From CAVTQY01 sp963736975 (GTDB taxonomy: Bacteria > Pseudomonadota > Alphaproteobacteria > Acetobacterales > Acetobacteraceae), in NCBI GenBank assembly GCA_963736975.1, contig CAVTQY010000001.1:434001-498000 (forward strand): a stretch of DNA of 64,000 bases, written 5' to 3'. The position numbers and the translations under genes are program-made. The notes beneath the pieces are model-generated. The model saw only the letters and a list, made by a program, of their open reading frames with translations, was not told the DNA's origin and searched no databases. Positions 44,580-53,332 of this stretch are shown here, piece after piece (positions within the stretch are counted from its first letter, which is position 1; each line of letters starts with the position of its first letter).

Positions 44580-44981
44580 TCAGAACGCGACGGGGCCCAC
44601 TGATCCGACCCAGCTACGAACCTTCGAGGGGTCCGCCGCGTCCATGTAGAAGAAATGCGTCATCACCGGCTTTACAGCCTTCTTGCCGCGGTCATCCGGT
44701 GTCATCGTGACAATGCCGCGAAAGATCTTGAGCGATCCGCCATCCCAGTATTCGGTTACATCGTGGTGCGCGGTAAACCCCGTGTCGATGAATGCGCGCA
44801 AACTCTCGCGAATTGTCTCTCGTCCATTCCACTCGGCAACGCCAAGGCGACACGTGGCGTCCTCGACAAAACAGTCGAATCCCTTCCCGAAGGTCTTGTC
44901 GTCGATCTCCTTCCAGAAAGCCAAGAGCCAGTCAGGCGCAGGCTTCTTCGTGAAGCTCAACGTGCTGGTCGTTTCGGTCAT
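44580..44981 (-). CDS. SnoaL/NTF2-like small protein
   Basis: A 133-residue protein with the cone-shaped alpha+beta fold pattern of SnoaL/NTF2-like proteins: DWLLAFWKEIDDKTFGKGFDCFVEDATCRLG, GRETIRESLRAFIDTGFTAHHDVTEYWDGG, and a closing VMTHFFYMDAADPSKVRSW strand. Members are isomerases, hydrolases or ligand-binding proteins; nothing here fixes the activity. The ATG at 44981 is favoured by a GGGAGAGA eight bases upstream over another ATG 6 bases earlier. Confidence 0.75.
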   Translation of the reverse strand: MTETTSTLSFTKKPAPDWLLAFWKEIDDKTFGKGFDCFVEDATCRLGVAEWNGRETIRESLRAFIDTGFTAHHDVTEYWDGGSLKIFRGIVTMTPDDRGKKAVKPVMTHFFYMDAADPSKVRSWVGSVGPVAF

Positions 44982-45077
44982 AACCATTCTCTCCCGTTTG
45001 TCCCGATAGGCGCAGCGCGAACCGCCAACGCCTCGCGAAAATCCAAATGGGGACGAAGGCTTCTGCGCGAATGCCAA

Positions 45078-45818
45078 TCATCCCTCGTTTCCCGCCAGAT
45101 CACTGGTGGCCGCGGGCACGGAAACACCGAGCCTCGCGGCCACACGCCGTGCCGTCTGCTCCCGTTGTGCCGTAATGCCTGCCGTGGCTTGCCGCGCCCG
45201 CGCCAGGATTGCCGGCGGGGCGGTCTCCGGCGTGCCGCTGTCGAAAGGCGGCTCCGGCGCATACACCATATGAAGTTGAATCGCCCGTGCCGCGTCCTCG
45301 CCGCGCAGCTCGGCCGCGTGACGCAAGGCGCCGTCGATGCCGGCCGTGACCCCGGCGGCAAAGACCCAGGTGCCGTCCACAACAACCCGCTCGTTGACAG
45401 GCGTCGCACCGAAGAACGGCAACAGGTGAAACGAAGCCCAGTGGGTCGTCGCCCGGCGTCCCTTGAGCAACCCGGCCGCGCCACACAGCAGGGCGCCCGT
45501 GCACACGGAAAAGACGCCACGTGCGCCGGCCGCCTGCCGGCGGATCCAGCCGAGCACCTCGGCGTCCTCCATCAGCGCTTCCTGCCCGAAGCCGCCCGGC
45601 ACATGAAGCACATCGAGCTGAGGGGCATCGGCCAGCGCCGCATCCGGTATCAGCCGCAACCCCTTCAGGTCGCGAACAGGGTCCGTAGTCTTGCCATAGA
45701 TGCGATAGGTCGCGTTCGGGATGCGCGACAGCACCTCGAACGGTCCTGTCAGATCGATCTGATCCACTCCCTCGAACAACAGGGAGCCGATTTGCAGGTG
45801 GATGTCATGCGGGATCAT
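45078..45818 (-). CDS. DJ-1/PfpI family protein, isonitrile hydratase-like
   Basis: A 246-residue class I glutamine-amidotransferase-like protein. The QIGSLLFEGVDQIDLTGPFEVLSR start has the Asp typical of isonitrile hydratase, and FSVCTGALLCGAAGLLKGRR carries the nucleophile Cys-Thr pair followed by TTHWAS. Isonitrile hydratase (InhA) adds water to isocyanides to give N-formamides; other GATase1-like activities are possible. I use the ATG at 45818, where the conserved fold starts, with GGAG upstream. It is divergent from a GlxA-type regulator that contains the same fold. Confidence 0.85.
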   Translation of the reverse strand: MIPHDIHLQIGSLLFEGVDQIDLTGPFEVLSRIPNATYRIYGKTTDPVRDLKGLRLIPDAALADAPQLDVLHVPGGFGQEALMEDAEVLGWIRRQAAGARGVFSVCTGALLCGAAGLLKGRRATTHWASFHLLPFFGATPVNERVVVDGTWVFAAGVTAGIDGALRHAAELRGEDAARAIQLHMVYAPEPPFDSGTPETAPPAILARARQATAGITAQREQTARRVAARLGVSVPAATSDLAGNEG

Positions 45819-45883
45819 CGGAATCTCCGGATCGGCCGTGAGGACTGGACAAGCCGAACGTATGACGTCACGGTCTGGCGGAA

Positions 45884-46876
45884 ATGCCAAAATACCCTCG
45901 ATCTCCGCCAATCACGGCCCGCGTCATCGACATGCTCGCCTTCCCTTCGGTGCAGTTGCTCGATGTCACCGGGCCGCTCCAGGTGTTTGCAACCGCCAAC
46001 GATCTCGTCGCTGAAGCAGGCGGAACGCCGCCCTACGCGCCCCGCGTCGTGGCGCAAGGCGGCCAAATCGTGACTGCCTCGGCCGGGCTGGCGCTAATCG
46101 CCGGTACGCTGCCGCCCACCCACACGCAAGTGGATACGCTGATGGTAGCCGGCGGCCCGGGAGTAGAGGCGGCCGCCGCGGACCCGGTGCTGGTCGATTG
46201 GGTGCGGGAGCGAGCAAGCCGGGCGCGCCGCGTCGCCTCCGTCTGCACCGGGGCGTTCCTGTTGGCTGCCTCAGGCGTGCTGGACGGGCGACGAGCGGCA
46301 ACTCATTGGTCCTGTTGCGCCGAGCTTGCCCGACGCTTCCCAGCCGTGCGTGTCGAGCCCGATCCGATCTTCGTGCGCGACGGTCCGGTCTGGACCTCCG
46401 CCGGGGTCACGGCCGGCATCGATCTGGCACTGGCATTGGTGGAACAGGACCTGGGCCGCACGGTGGCGCTGGCTGTGGCTCGCTATCTGGTGGTCTTCCT
46501 CAAGCGTCCGGGCGGGCAGGCGCAGTTCAGCACCACTCTGTCCCTGCAAGCGGCCGAGGACAAATTCGGCGCGCTGCATGACTGGATCAGCGCCCATCTC
46601 GCCGACGACATGCCGCTTCCCGTCCTGGCCGGTCAGGCCGGCATGAGCGAGCGCAGTTTCAGCCGACACTATGCCGAGGCAACCGGGGTGACGCCAGCCC
46701 ACGCCGTTGAGCAGTTGCGGGTGGAAGCGGCGCGGCGGCTGCTGTCGGAGTCACGCCTGCCGGTCAAGCGGATCGCACGGCGTTGCGGCTTCGGTTCGGA
46801 AGAAACCATGCGCCGCAGCTTCCTGCGCGTGCTGGCAGCCACACCGCAAGACTACCGCGCCCGGTTCGGCGCCTGA
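45884..46876 (+). CDS. GlxA-family AraC-type transcriptional regulator
   Basis: A 330-residue regulator. The N-terminal DJ-1/PfpI-like domain (about 5-190) includes IDMLAFPSVQLLDVTGPLQVFATAND and RRVASVCTGAFLLAASGVLDGRRAATHW. The C-terminal AraC helix-turn-helix pair (about 228-325) includes PLPVLAGQAGMSERSFSRHYAEATGVTPAHAV and RIARRCGFGSEETMRRSFLR. Cys in SVCTGAF sits where the enzyme nucleophile lies, which may be used for ligand sensing. The short intergenic region with the divergent InhA-like gene makes that gene the likely target. Confidence 0.92.
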   Translation: MPKYPRSPPITARVIDMLAFPSVQLLDVTGPLQVFATANDLVAEAGGTPPYAPRVVAQGGQIVTASAGLALIAGTLPPTHTQVDTLMVAGGPGVEAAAADPVLVDWVRERASRARRVASVCTGAFLLAASGVLDGRRAATHWSCCAELARRFPAVRVEPDPIFVRDGPVWTSAGVTAGIDLALALVEQDLGRTVALAVARYLVVFLKRPGGQAQFSTTLSLQAAEDKFGALHDWISAHLADDMPLPVLAGQAGMSERSFSRHYAEATGVTPAHAVEQLRVEAARRLLSESRLPVKRIARRCGFGSEETMRRSFLRVLAATPQDYRARFGA

Positions 46877-46891
46877 AGGTTACCGCCGGTA

Positions 46892-48196
46892 TCACTCCCC
46901 CGCAGCGACCACCGCCGGGGCTGTTCTTCCTGAAACCAACACCACCATCGTCAGGGCAACCGCGGCCCCCGCGCAGACCGTGCCGTAGCCCGCCGTCTCC
47001 ATCGCCCACCCGCCGAGAAACGCACCGACCGCCCCAGCGAGCGAGGAGGAAGCATTGAACAACCCCAGCGCCTCACCCTTCTCGCCAGGCACGAGTTGCG
47101 CCGCCAGCGCCGTGCCGCTGACACCAAGCAACGGCCAGCCGAGCACCAGAACGACAAAGCCGACCAGAGCCAGCGGAACGCCAAGCTTCGCCGCGAACGC
47201 TGCCGCCAGGACCGCGATGGCCGCCGCGCGCACGGCGAACCCGGTACGTAACACCAACCGCGCCCCGCGCCGCTTCGCAAGACCAGCCGACAGCGGGTAG
47301 CAGCCCAGGCTGGCGGCCGCCGCGAATGCATAGATGGTGGCCGGCAATCGGGTGGATACGCCGAACGCCTGGATCAGCGCCAGCGGAAACATCGTCAGCA
47401 CCGCGCTGATCGCAACAAAGGCAACGAACCAGACCGCTAACAGTCGCGCAAACGGCATCTCCAGCTCGCGCAGCAACCGGCCGAGCCCGCGCCGGCTCGG
47501 CAAATGGAACAGCCGCTGCGGCGCACAGGCCCATCCCTCGCCGCCGAGCGGCGGATGCGCTGTGGCCGCCGCGCGCGGCACCGGCACGTGGATGCCGCGC
47601 AGCGTCAGCCAGGCAGTCGGCACCGCCGCGGCCACCAGCGCAGCCGCTACCCCGAAAGCCAGCGCGTAACGCCCGCCGATGAAACCCGCCAGCAGCAGCC
47701 CGGTGACCTGGCCCAATCCGCTCAGAGCCTGCAACGCGCCGATGCGCGCGTCCCATTCCTCCGCCGGTCGCACCTCCACGATGAACATGTTCGCCACCGT
47801 GTTCGCCGCCGCAAAACCCAGACCCAGTATCGCCGCCAACACCGCCTTAAGCGGCAGGCCGAGATGCGCCGGCATCAGCAGCAACGCCACCAGCGACGCC
47901 AGCATCCCCGCCAGCAGAACCTGCCGGTGCAAACGCCGCCGGTCCGCGAGATGGCCCCACACCGGCGCGGTCAGCCCGGCGAGGTTCATCACCCCCACAA
48001 TCGTCCCCGCATGCGTCGAGCCGCCGGCCGACAAGGGCAGCAGCAGCGGCAGCATCCCGCCCTGCACGATGCCGAGGCACGCATAGGCCAGGAACCAAGG
48101 CTCGATCCACGGCATCAATCGGCGCGGGAAACTGACCAGCCCATGCGGCAAGTGCGGATGAGGCACATGCAGCCGATGACGCAACTCGTCCGTCAT
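46892..48196 (-). CDS. MFS transporter
   Basis: A 434-residue major facilitator with about twelve hydrophobic helices. The first half has GVMNLAGLTAPVWGHLADRRRLHRQVLL, the loop 2-3 signature, and the second half repeats the pattern weakly (GLAKRRGARLVLR). A long cytosolic loop lies between helices 6 and 7. The substrate is unknown. Its start overlaps the stop of the ROK-type gene (ATGA), so the two are translationally coupled; a sugar or sugar-derivative substrate is conceivable (inference). Confidence 0.88.
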   Translation of the reverse strand: MTDELRHRLHVPHPHLPHGLVSFPRRLMPWIEPWFLAYACLGIVQGGMLPLLLPLSAGGSTHAGTIVGVMNLAGLTAPVWGHLADRRRLHRQVLLAGMLASLVALLLMPAHLGLPLKAVLAAILGLGFAAANTVANMFIVEVRPAEEWDARIGALQALSGLGQVTGLLLAGFIGGRYALAFGVAAALVAAAVPTAWLTLRGIHVPVPRAAATAHPPLGGEGWACAPQRLFHLPSRRGLGRLLRELEMPFARLLAVWFVAFVAISAVLTMFPLALIQAFGVSTRLPATIYAFAAAASLGCYPLSAGLAKRRGARLVLRTGFAVRAAAIAVLAAAFAAKLGVPLALVGFVVLVLGWPLLGVSGTALAAQLVPGEKGEALGLFNASSSLAGAVGAFLGGWAMETAGYGTVCAGAAVALTMVVLVSGRTAPAVVAAGE

Positions 48197-49215
48197 TTCA
48201 TTCTCCGGGAGAACCGGGCATTGCCCAGACCCGTGCCGATCGTCAACACGCCCCAGCGTGCCATATCGCCCATGAACGCCGCTTCGCTCAGCCCCTGCAC
48301 CACCGCATCGTTATGCATCAGCACCATTGTTTGCCCGCCGCCGATCGAGGGGATAAGCCGGCCGATGCGCTCGGGCAGGTTGAAATCGTCCCCCTCCCAA
48401 TCGCCCGGCAAATTCTGACCGCCACGCTCGATGCGGCCATCGGCACGGATCAATCCAGGACACGCAATACCGATGAACGGCGCAAGCCTGAGTCCCTCAT
48501 CCTGCGCGCGCCTAACAAAGTCCGTCAGCATCGCTGCGAGCCGATCGACGGCTTCGTCCCGGCCCGGCCGCTCGTCCGCATGCCGCCAGACCTGCGAGTC
48601 CACGACATGTGCGGCGGACAGATTCGCCTGCTTCAGCTCCAGCGCGACGATCCCGGCGCGGATCTTACTTCCGCCGATATCCACCGCCAGGATCGTGCCA
48701 TACCCCTCGAAAACAGAGACCGGCGCGAGTTGCACGCAACCGATCAGGCCCGCTTCATCCGGGTGGTGCCGAATGGGCCGCAGCCCAAGCTCGCGCCCGT
48801 CCGCTTTCAAAAGCACCGAAGCCCGCCCGATCGCCAGCTCGCCGATCCGCGACGCGCGCAGACCGCCCCCCACCACGATCGCCTGGGTATCGCGCCATTC
48901 CTCCAGCCGCAAAAACCGCCGTATCACCCCGGCGAGTTCCTGCGCGAACTCCTCCAGCGCGCCAAGCACGAGTCCTGCCGCCTCGGGATCACCCTTGAGC
49001 AGCGCCTCGTCGAGCCACCGGTTCATCTCCGCGGTCGGCGTGTCGCCTAGCGGATCCTGGCCGATCCGGTGCAGGCGTTCGCGCCAATCCTCGACCAGCG
49101 CCTCGAACGCCCGCTTGCTCGCCCGATCGCCAAGAAATCCTTCGGAATCACGCAGCTCGGCGTTGTAGATATCGACGGTCACCGCCGGCAGTTCATCAGC
49201 CCCGTGACGAAGCAT
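48193..49215 (-). CDS. ROK/ASKHA-type sugar kinase-like protein with circularly permuted motif order
   Basis: A 340-residue protein. Its N-terminal half ends in motifs normally found at the C-terminus of ROK kinases: LEEFAQELAGVIRRFL, AIVVGGGLRASRIGE and the HPDEAGLIGCVQLA ending. Only then comes the usual N-terminal phosphate-binding loop AVDIGGSKIRAG (about residue 182), followed by FIGIACPGLIRADG, the catalytic-type HNDAVVQGLSEAAF and the second phosphate loop TIGTGLGNARF at the very end. The Cys-rich zinc motif of many ROK proteins is absent. The start at 49215 has AGGAG ten bases upstream. The substrate is unknown. Confidence 0.8.
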   Translation of the reverse strand: MLRHGADELPAVTVDIYNAELRDSEGFLGDRASKRAFEALVEDWRERLHRIGQDPLGDTPTAEMNRWLDEALLKGDPEAAGLVLGALEEFAQELAGVIRRFLRLEEWRDTQAIVVGGGLRASRIGELAIGRASVLLKADGRELGLRPIRHHPDEAGLIGCVQLAPVSVFEGYGTILAVDIGGSKIRAGIVALELKQANLSAAHVVDSQVWRHADERPGRDEAVDRLAAMLTDFVRRAQDEGLRLAPFIGIACPGLIRADGRIERGGQNLPGDWEGDDFNLPERIGRLIPSIGGGQTMVLMHNDAVVQGLSEAAFMGDMARWGVLTIGTGLGNARFSRRMK

Positions 49216-49356
49216 CGCTCTTGCGCTCCTCTTGATACCCTGCTGCAACGCACGACTTGGCGCGAGGCTGCCGCCACAGCTAGGCCGCCCGCCCGCAATC
49301 GGTTATATGCGCCGCCTGCCCGCGCACCGCGCCGGTTGATACGGAAAGGGATGAAC

Positions 49357-50736
49357 ATGTCGATCGCCAACATCGATCCGGCCGCGCGCGAGCGGGTCGT
49401 GCAGCAGGACCTGCAGAACGTCCTGCACCCGCTCCTCCAGCACAAGCAGCTTGAAACCAAGCAGATGGTGGTGACAGCCGGACAGGGTTCTACCGTGTAC
49501 GACGCCGACGGCACCGCCTATCTCGACGGCATGGCAGGGCTCTGGTGCGTCAATATCGGCTACGGGCGAACGGAACTTGCCGATGTCGCCGCCGAGCAGA
49601 TGCGCGAACTGTCCTACTTCCCGCACACGGCGATGAACGAGCCGGCCGCCGACCTCGCCGCGAAGATCAACGGCCTGATGGGCGGCGGCTATCATGTTTA
49701 TTTCGTCAACTCGGGGTCCGAGGCCAACGAGGCCGGGTTCAAGATCGCCCGCCAACACGCCAAGCACGAAACCAAGGAAGGCTTCCGCTTCAAGACGATC
49801 AGCCGCTATTTCGCCTATCACGGCACGACGCTTGCCACCTTGGATGCCGGCGGCATGGGCGACCGCAAAGCCAAGTTCGAGCCGTTCTCCGGCGATTTCG
49901 TGCACGTCGCCCCGCCCTATTGTTACCGCTGCCCCTTCGGCCTGAGCTACCCGAGCTGCGGCCTCGCCTGCGTCAAGAACATGGAAACGACAATCCTCGG
50001 CGAAGGGCCGGACAGCGTCGCCGAGGTTCTGGTCGAGCCGATCATGAGCGGCGTCGGCGTCGCGGTACCGCCCGACGAATACCTGCCCGAAGTCGAGAAG
50101 CTCTGCCGCAAATACGGGATTCTGTTGCACGTGGATGAGGTGATCAACGGCTTCGGCCGCACCGGCACAATGTTCGCGCACCAACAGTATGGGGTGTCGC
50201 CGGACATCGTGGCGGTCGCGAAGGGTATTTCCAGCGCCTATCTGCCGATCGCGGCGACAGTGGTGAAGAACGACGTCTTCAACAGTTTCTATGGCGATCC
50301 GGCAGCGAACCGGCAGGTCGGCCAGGTAAACACCTATGGCGGCCATCCGGTGGCTTCGGCGGTAGCACTGCGCAACATCGAGATACTTGAAGCCGAACGC
50401 CTCGTCGATCGCGCGCGGGAGACGGGGGCCTACCTGCTGGACGGTCTGCGCGGCCTGATGCGGCACAGCCTTGTGGGCGATGTTCGCGGCAAGGGTCTGC
50501 TGGTCGGCGTGGAGCTGGTGAAGGACCGCCAGACCAAGGAGCCGGTCGGCCAGGAGGCGATGACCGCGATCGTCGATTTCTGCCGCGAGAATGGCGTGAT
50601 CGTCGGTCGCGGCGGCGGCGGGCGCCAGTACGGCAACACGATCGTTTTATCGCCGCCGCTGGTGATCACCCGCGCCGAGTGCGACCGCATCGTAGAAACC
50701 CTGGACCGCGCGCTAAGCACGCTGCGCCTGGAATAA
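49357..50736 (+). CDS. Class III PLP aminotransferase (taurine/beta-alanine:pyruvate type)
   Basis: A 459-residue omega-aminotransferase. Family marks are VYDADGTAYLDGMAGLWCVNIGYG, VNSGSEANEAGFKIAR, the YFAYHGTTLATLDAGG segment, HVDEVINGFGRTG and the PLP lysine K289 in VAVAKGISSAYLPI. It moves the terminal amino group of an amine or omega-amino acid to pyruvate or 2-oxoglutarate; the donor is not fixed. The ATG at 49357 fits the AAAGGG spacing better than one 6 bases upstream. A hairpin repeat follows the stop. Confidence 0.9.
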   Translation: MSIANIDPAARERVVQQDLQNVLHPLLQHKQLETKQMVVTAGQGSTVYDADGTAYLDGMAGLWCVNIGYGRTELADVAAEQMRELSYFPHTAMNEPAADLAAKINGLMGGGYHVYFVNSGSEANEAGFKIARQHAKHETKEGFRFKTISRYFAYHGTTLATLDAGGMGDRKAKFEPFSGDFVHVAPPYCYRCPFGLSYPSCGLACVKNMETTILGEGPDSVAEVLVEPIMSGVGVAVPPDEYLPEVEKLCRKYGILLHVDEVINGFGRTGTMFAHQQYGVSPDIVAVAKGISSAYLPIAATVVKNDVFNSFYGDPAANRQVGQVNTYGGHPVASAVALRNIEILEAERLVDRARETGAYLLDGLRGLMRHSLVGDVRGKGLLVGVELVKDRQTKEPVGQEAMTAIVDFCRENGVIVGRGGGGRQYGNTIVLSPPLVITRAECDRIVETLDRALSTLRLE

Positions 50737-50750
50737 CGGGGGAGAGGTGA

Positions 50751-50802
50751 CCCCCCCTCTCCCCTCGCCGGAGAGGGCCGGGGTGAGGGGGCGCAACACC
50801 AC
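50751..50802. terminator. Hairpin within the shared intergenic repeat (inverted copy)
   Basis: CCCTCTCC (50755-50762) pairs with GGAGAGGG (50770-50777) over a 7-nt loop, directly after the aminotransferase stop. Bases 50771-50802 are the reverse complement of 38739-38770 with one mismatch. There is no T-tract, so termination is plausible but not certain. Confidence 0.5.
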
Positions 50803-50819
50803 ACAAAGGAAAACCCGCC

Positions 50820-51581
50820 ATGCCATTCTACGAAAAAGGCGACGTCCGCATCCATTATGAGGAGGCCGGCTCCGGCTTCCCTCTCTTACTCATCCCCGGC
50901 GGAGGTTTGAACTCCACCATCCCTTTCGTTGCCGAAAAAGGCCCGTTCAACGCGATGGAGGCCTTCGCGGACGAGTATCGCTGCATCGCGATGGACCTCC
51001 GCAACGCCAATGGCGGCGAGTCCTCCGGCCCGCTTGAGATCGACCGCCCCTGGGACGCGTACAGCGACGACCAGCTCGGCCTGACGGATCACCTTGGCAT
51101 CCAGGAGTTCCTGGTGTTGGGCTTCTGCATCGGCGGCCCTTTCATCTGGAACCTGTTCCGACGGGCGCCCGGCCGCATCATCGCCGCCGTGCTGGCGCAG
51201 CCCAGCGGTTTTCGCCCGGAGATGCCCGACCTTTTCTACAACAATAACATCACCGGCTGGGGGCCGCCGCTATGCGCCCGCCGGCCCGAGATCACCATGG
51301 CGATGGTCGATCGCTTTCTGAAAGCGATGTACGGCACCAATCCCGACTTCGTCTTTACCGTGACGCGCGACTTCGTGCGCTCCTGCGAGACGCCCGTCCT
51401 GATCCTACCGGACGACGTCCCGGCGCATCCTTACGCCGTGGCCATGGAGAGCGCGCTTCTGGCACCGAACGCGCAAGTAAGCCTGTATCCGTGGAAGGAG
51501 CCCGAGGACCGCATTCCTCTGGCAGTACGTCACATACGCACCTTCCTCCGCGCCCATCGACCGGCAACAGGTTTCCGCTAA
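50820..51581 (+). CDS. Alpha/beta hydrolase with Cys in the nucleophile position
   Basis: A 253-residue alpha/beta hydrolase. IHYEEAGSGFPLLLIPGGG gives the oxyanion strand and MDLRNANGGES the following loop. The nucleophile elbow reads LGFCIGGPF, so the catalytic residue is Cys rather than Ser, as in dienelactone hydrolases. A late Asp (LPDDVPAHP) and a His (AVRHIRTFL) could complete the triad. The substrate is unknown. It opens a run of three small genes. Confidence 0.85.
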   Translation: MPFYEKGDVRIHYEEAGSGFPLLLIPGGGLNSTIPFVAEKGPFNAMEAFADEYRCIAMDLRNANGGESSGPLEIDRPWDAYSDDQLGLTDHLGIQEFLVLGFCIGGPFIWNLFRRAPGRIIAAVLAQPSGFRPEMPDLFYNNNITGWGPPLCARRPEITMAMVDRFLKAMYGTNPDFVFTVTRDFVRSCETPVLILPDDVPAHPYAVAMESALLAPNAQVSLYPWKEPEDRIPLAVRHIRTFLRAHRPATGFR

Positions 51582-51597
51582 GCGGACCAATTCCAAC

Positions 51598-52287
51598 TTG
51601 ACCAATGCACAACAACAACAGATCACGATAAACGACACCCACACCGTCTCGGCTCTTCTGCAGCTACCACCGCAAGCCACAGCCTGCTACATCATGGCCC
51701 ACGGCGCAGGCGCCGGAATGACGCACGCCTTCCTCTCAACCGTCGCGGACGGCCTCTGCCAACGCCGGATCGCCACGCTTCGCTACCAGTTCCCCTACAT
51801 GGAGCACGGTTCGAAGCGCCCGGACCGACCCGCACGGGCGCACGAGACCGTGCGCGCCGCCGTCGCCACCGCTGCCCGGCTCGCGCCATCGCTGCCGCTC
51901 TTCGCAGGCGGAAAATCCTTCGGCGGGCGCATGACATCGCAGGCGCAGGCAGAAACACCGCTGCCGGGCGTCCGAGGCCTCATCTTTCTCGGATTTCCCC
52001 TGCATCCCGCCAACAACCCGTCGGCCGACCGCGCACTGCATCTCTCCCGCATCGGCATCCCGATGGTTTTCTTGCAGGGAACTCGCGATCCGCTGGCCGA
52101 TACGACGCTACTGACTGCAACTATCAGGAAACTCGGCAAACCGGCGACCTTGATACTGGTCGAGGGCGCCGATCACTCATTTCACGTCGCCGTCCGATCC
52201 GGCCGAACCGATGCACAGGTGTTGGCCGAGGTGCTCGACGCGCTCGCCGCCTGGACGAAAACTCAAACCGATCACACGGACCGATAA
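51598..52287 (+). CDS. Alpha/beta hydrolase, KANL3/Tex30-like
   Basis: A 229-residue alpha/beta hydrolase of the dienelactone-hydrolase-like KANL3/Tex30 family. Marks are YIMAHGAGAGMTHAFLSTVAD, RYQFPYMEHGSKRPDRP, the nucleophile elbow GGKSFGGRM, the acid in QGTRDPLAD and the histidine in EGADHSFHV. The start codon is TTG at 51598, 16 bases after the previous stop. No earlier ATG exists in frame, and a later ATG would lose the first beta strands. The activity is unknown. Confidence 0.82.
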   Translation: MTNAQQQQITINDTHTVSALLQLPPQATACYIMAHGAGAGMTHAFLSTVADGLCQRRIATLRYQFPYMEHGSKRPDRPARAHETVRAAVATAARLAPSLPLFAGGKSFGGRMTSQAQAETPLPGVRGLIFLGFPLHPANNPSADRALHLSRIGIPMVFLQGTRDPLADTTLLTATIRKLGKPATLILVEGADHSFHVAVRSGRTDAQVLAEVLDALAAWTKTQTDHTDR

Positions 52288-52377
52288 GCCGCAGAAACGC
52301 TCGCATTTGAAAATTGCTGCGTGGCCAGAACCGTGCGATGCTGCGCTATCACCTCGGTCGCCAGGGGAGCAACAACG

Positions 52378-52920
52378 ATGTTCGACCTCGAGCAGTTCAT
52401 CGCCGACCTCCGTGCCTCTCTCCGTGAGCGGTCCCGAATGGCCATGAAGGAGGTCGTTGCCCGCGCCGTTTCCGATCCTGCATCTCTCCTTCGCCGGATC
52501 GGCAATCCGGAGAAGAGTGGGGTCGAGGTTCTGCACCACGCTTCCGACCTTACGGTCTTCAACGTGGTCTGGGCACCAAACCAGATTACACTGCCGCACG
52601 ACCACCGCATGTCGGCCGTCATTGGCATGTATGGCGGTCGAGAAGACAACATGTTCTGGCGCCGTGTCCCGAACGCGGCCAAATTCCAGATCCAGGCCGC
52701 GGGCGGCCAGGCTCTCGGTCCCGGCGATGTCACGATTCTCGGCCGCGACATAATTCATTCCGTTATCAACCCGCTGGCGAAGCTCAGCGGCGCTATCCAC
52801 GTTTACGACGGAGACTTCTTCGCGGCGCAGCGCAGTATGTGGGATGCCGAAACCCTGGTCGAGGAGCCATACGACATGAATACCGTCGCCAAAGGAATGC
52901 AGCTACAACAAAACCGGTAG
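52378..52920 (+). CDS. Cupin, cysteine-dioxygenase-like (COG5553-type)
   Basis: A 180-residue double-stranded beta-helix protein. The metal-binding PHDHRMSAVIGMYGGREDNMFWRR, the ILGRDIIHSVINP histidine and the AIHVYDGDFF strand resemble predicted metal-dependent enzymes related to cysteine dioxygenase. A thiol or amino-acid oxidation role is possible but unproven. The start at 52378 follows an AGGGGAGC ribosome-binding site. Confidence 0.8.
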   Translation: MFDLEQFIADLRASLRERSRMAMKEVVARAVSDPASLLRRIGNPEKSGVEVLHHASDLTVFNVVWAPNQITLPHDHRMSAVIGMYGGREDNMFWRRVPNAAKFQIQAAGGQALGPGDVTILGRDIIHSVINPLAKLSGAIHVYDGDFFAAQRSMWDAETLVEEPYDMNTVAKGMQLQQNR

Positions 52921-52974
52921 AGCAGGGCTTCCAGCACGGACAACCGGCAACGCCCACGCGCTGCCGGCGCGGTT

Positions 52975-53274
52975 TCAGCTCTTCGCCGGGGCGTCCGGCT
53001 CCGCCGCATGCAGATGCGCGTGCGCGGCGCGCCGTTCCTTGTAGTAGGTGTGGATATCCGCCTCGGTCACGTAGCCCTTGTGGTCCTTGTCGATCGCATC
53101 GAAGTGGCGGGCGACGGATTTCATCCCGGTCTTGGCCTGATCGAGCGTGAGATGCCCATCATGGGTCGTGTTGGCCTGCTCAAAGCGCTGGTGCAGCGTC
53201 AGGTGAGACCCGGCACCAGCCGGGGCCTGCAGAACGAGCATAAAAAGCGCGACCGCGGGGAAGAGCAAACGCAT
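52975..53274 (-). CDS. Secreted EF-hand protein
   Basis: A 99-residue protein with a signal peptide (about 1-21, ending GAGS). Two EF-hand-like loops follow: ANTTHDGHLTLDQA (weak) and DAIDKDHKGYVTEADIHTYY (good D-x-D-x-K-G-Y-x-x-x-D pattern). Bacterial periplasmic EF-hand proteins bind calcium; the partner is unknown. The C-terminus is Ala/His-rich. Confidence 0.8.
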   Translation of the reverse strand: MRLLFPAVALFMLVLQAPAGAGSHLTLHQRFEQANTTHDGHLTLDQAKTGMKSVARHFDAIDKDHKGYVTEADIHTYYKERRAAHAHLHAAEPDAPAKS

Positions 53275-53332
53275 GGAGGGGGCCTTTCAACTGATCACCG
53301 CCCCCAGCTACACGACGCAGGTCACCTCCCGG

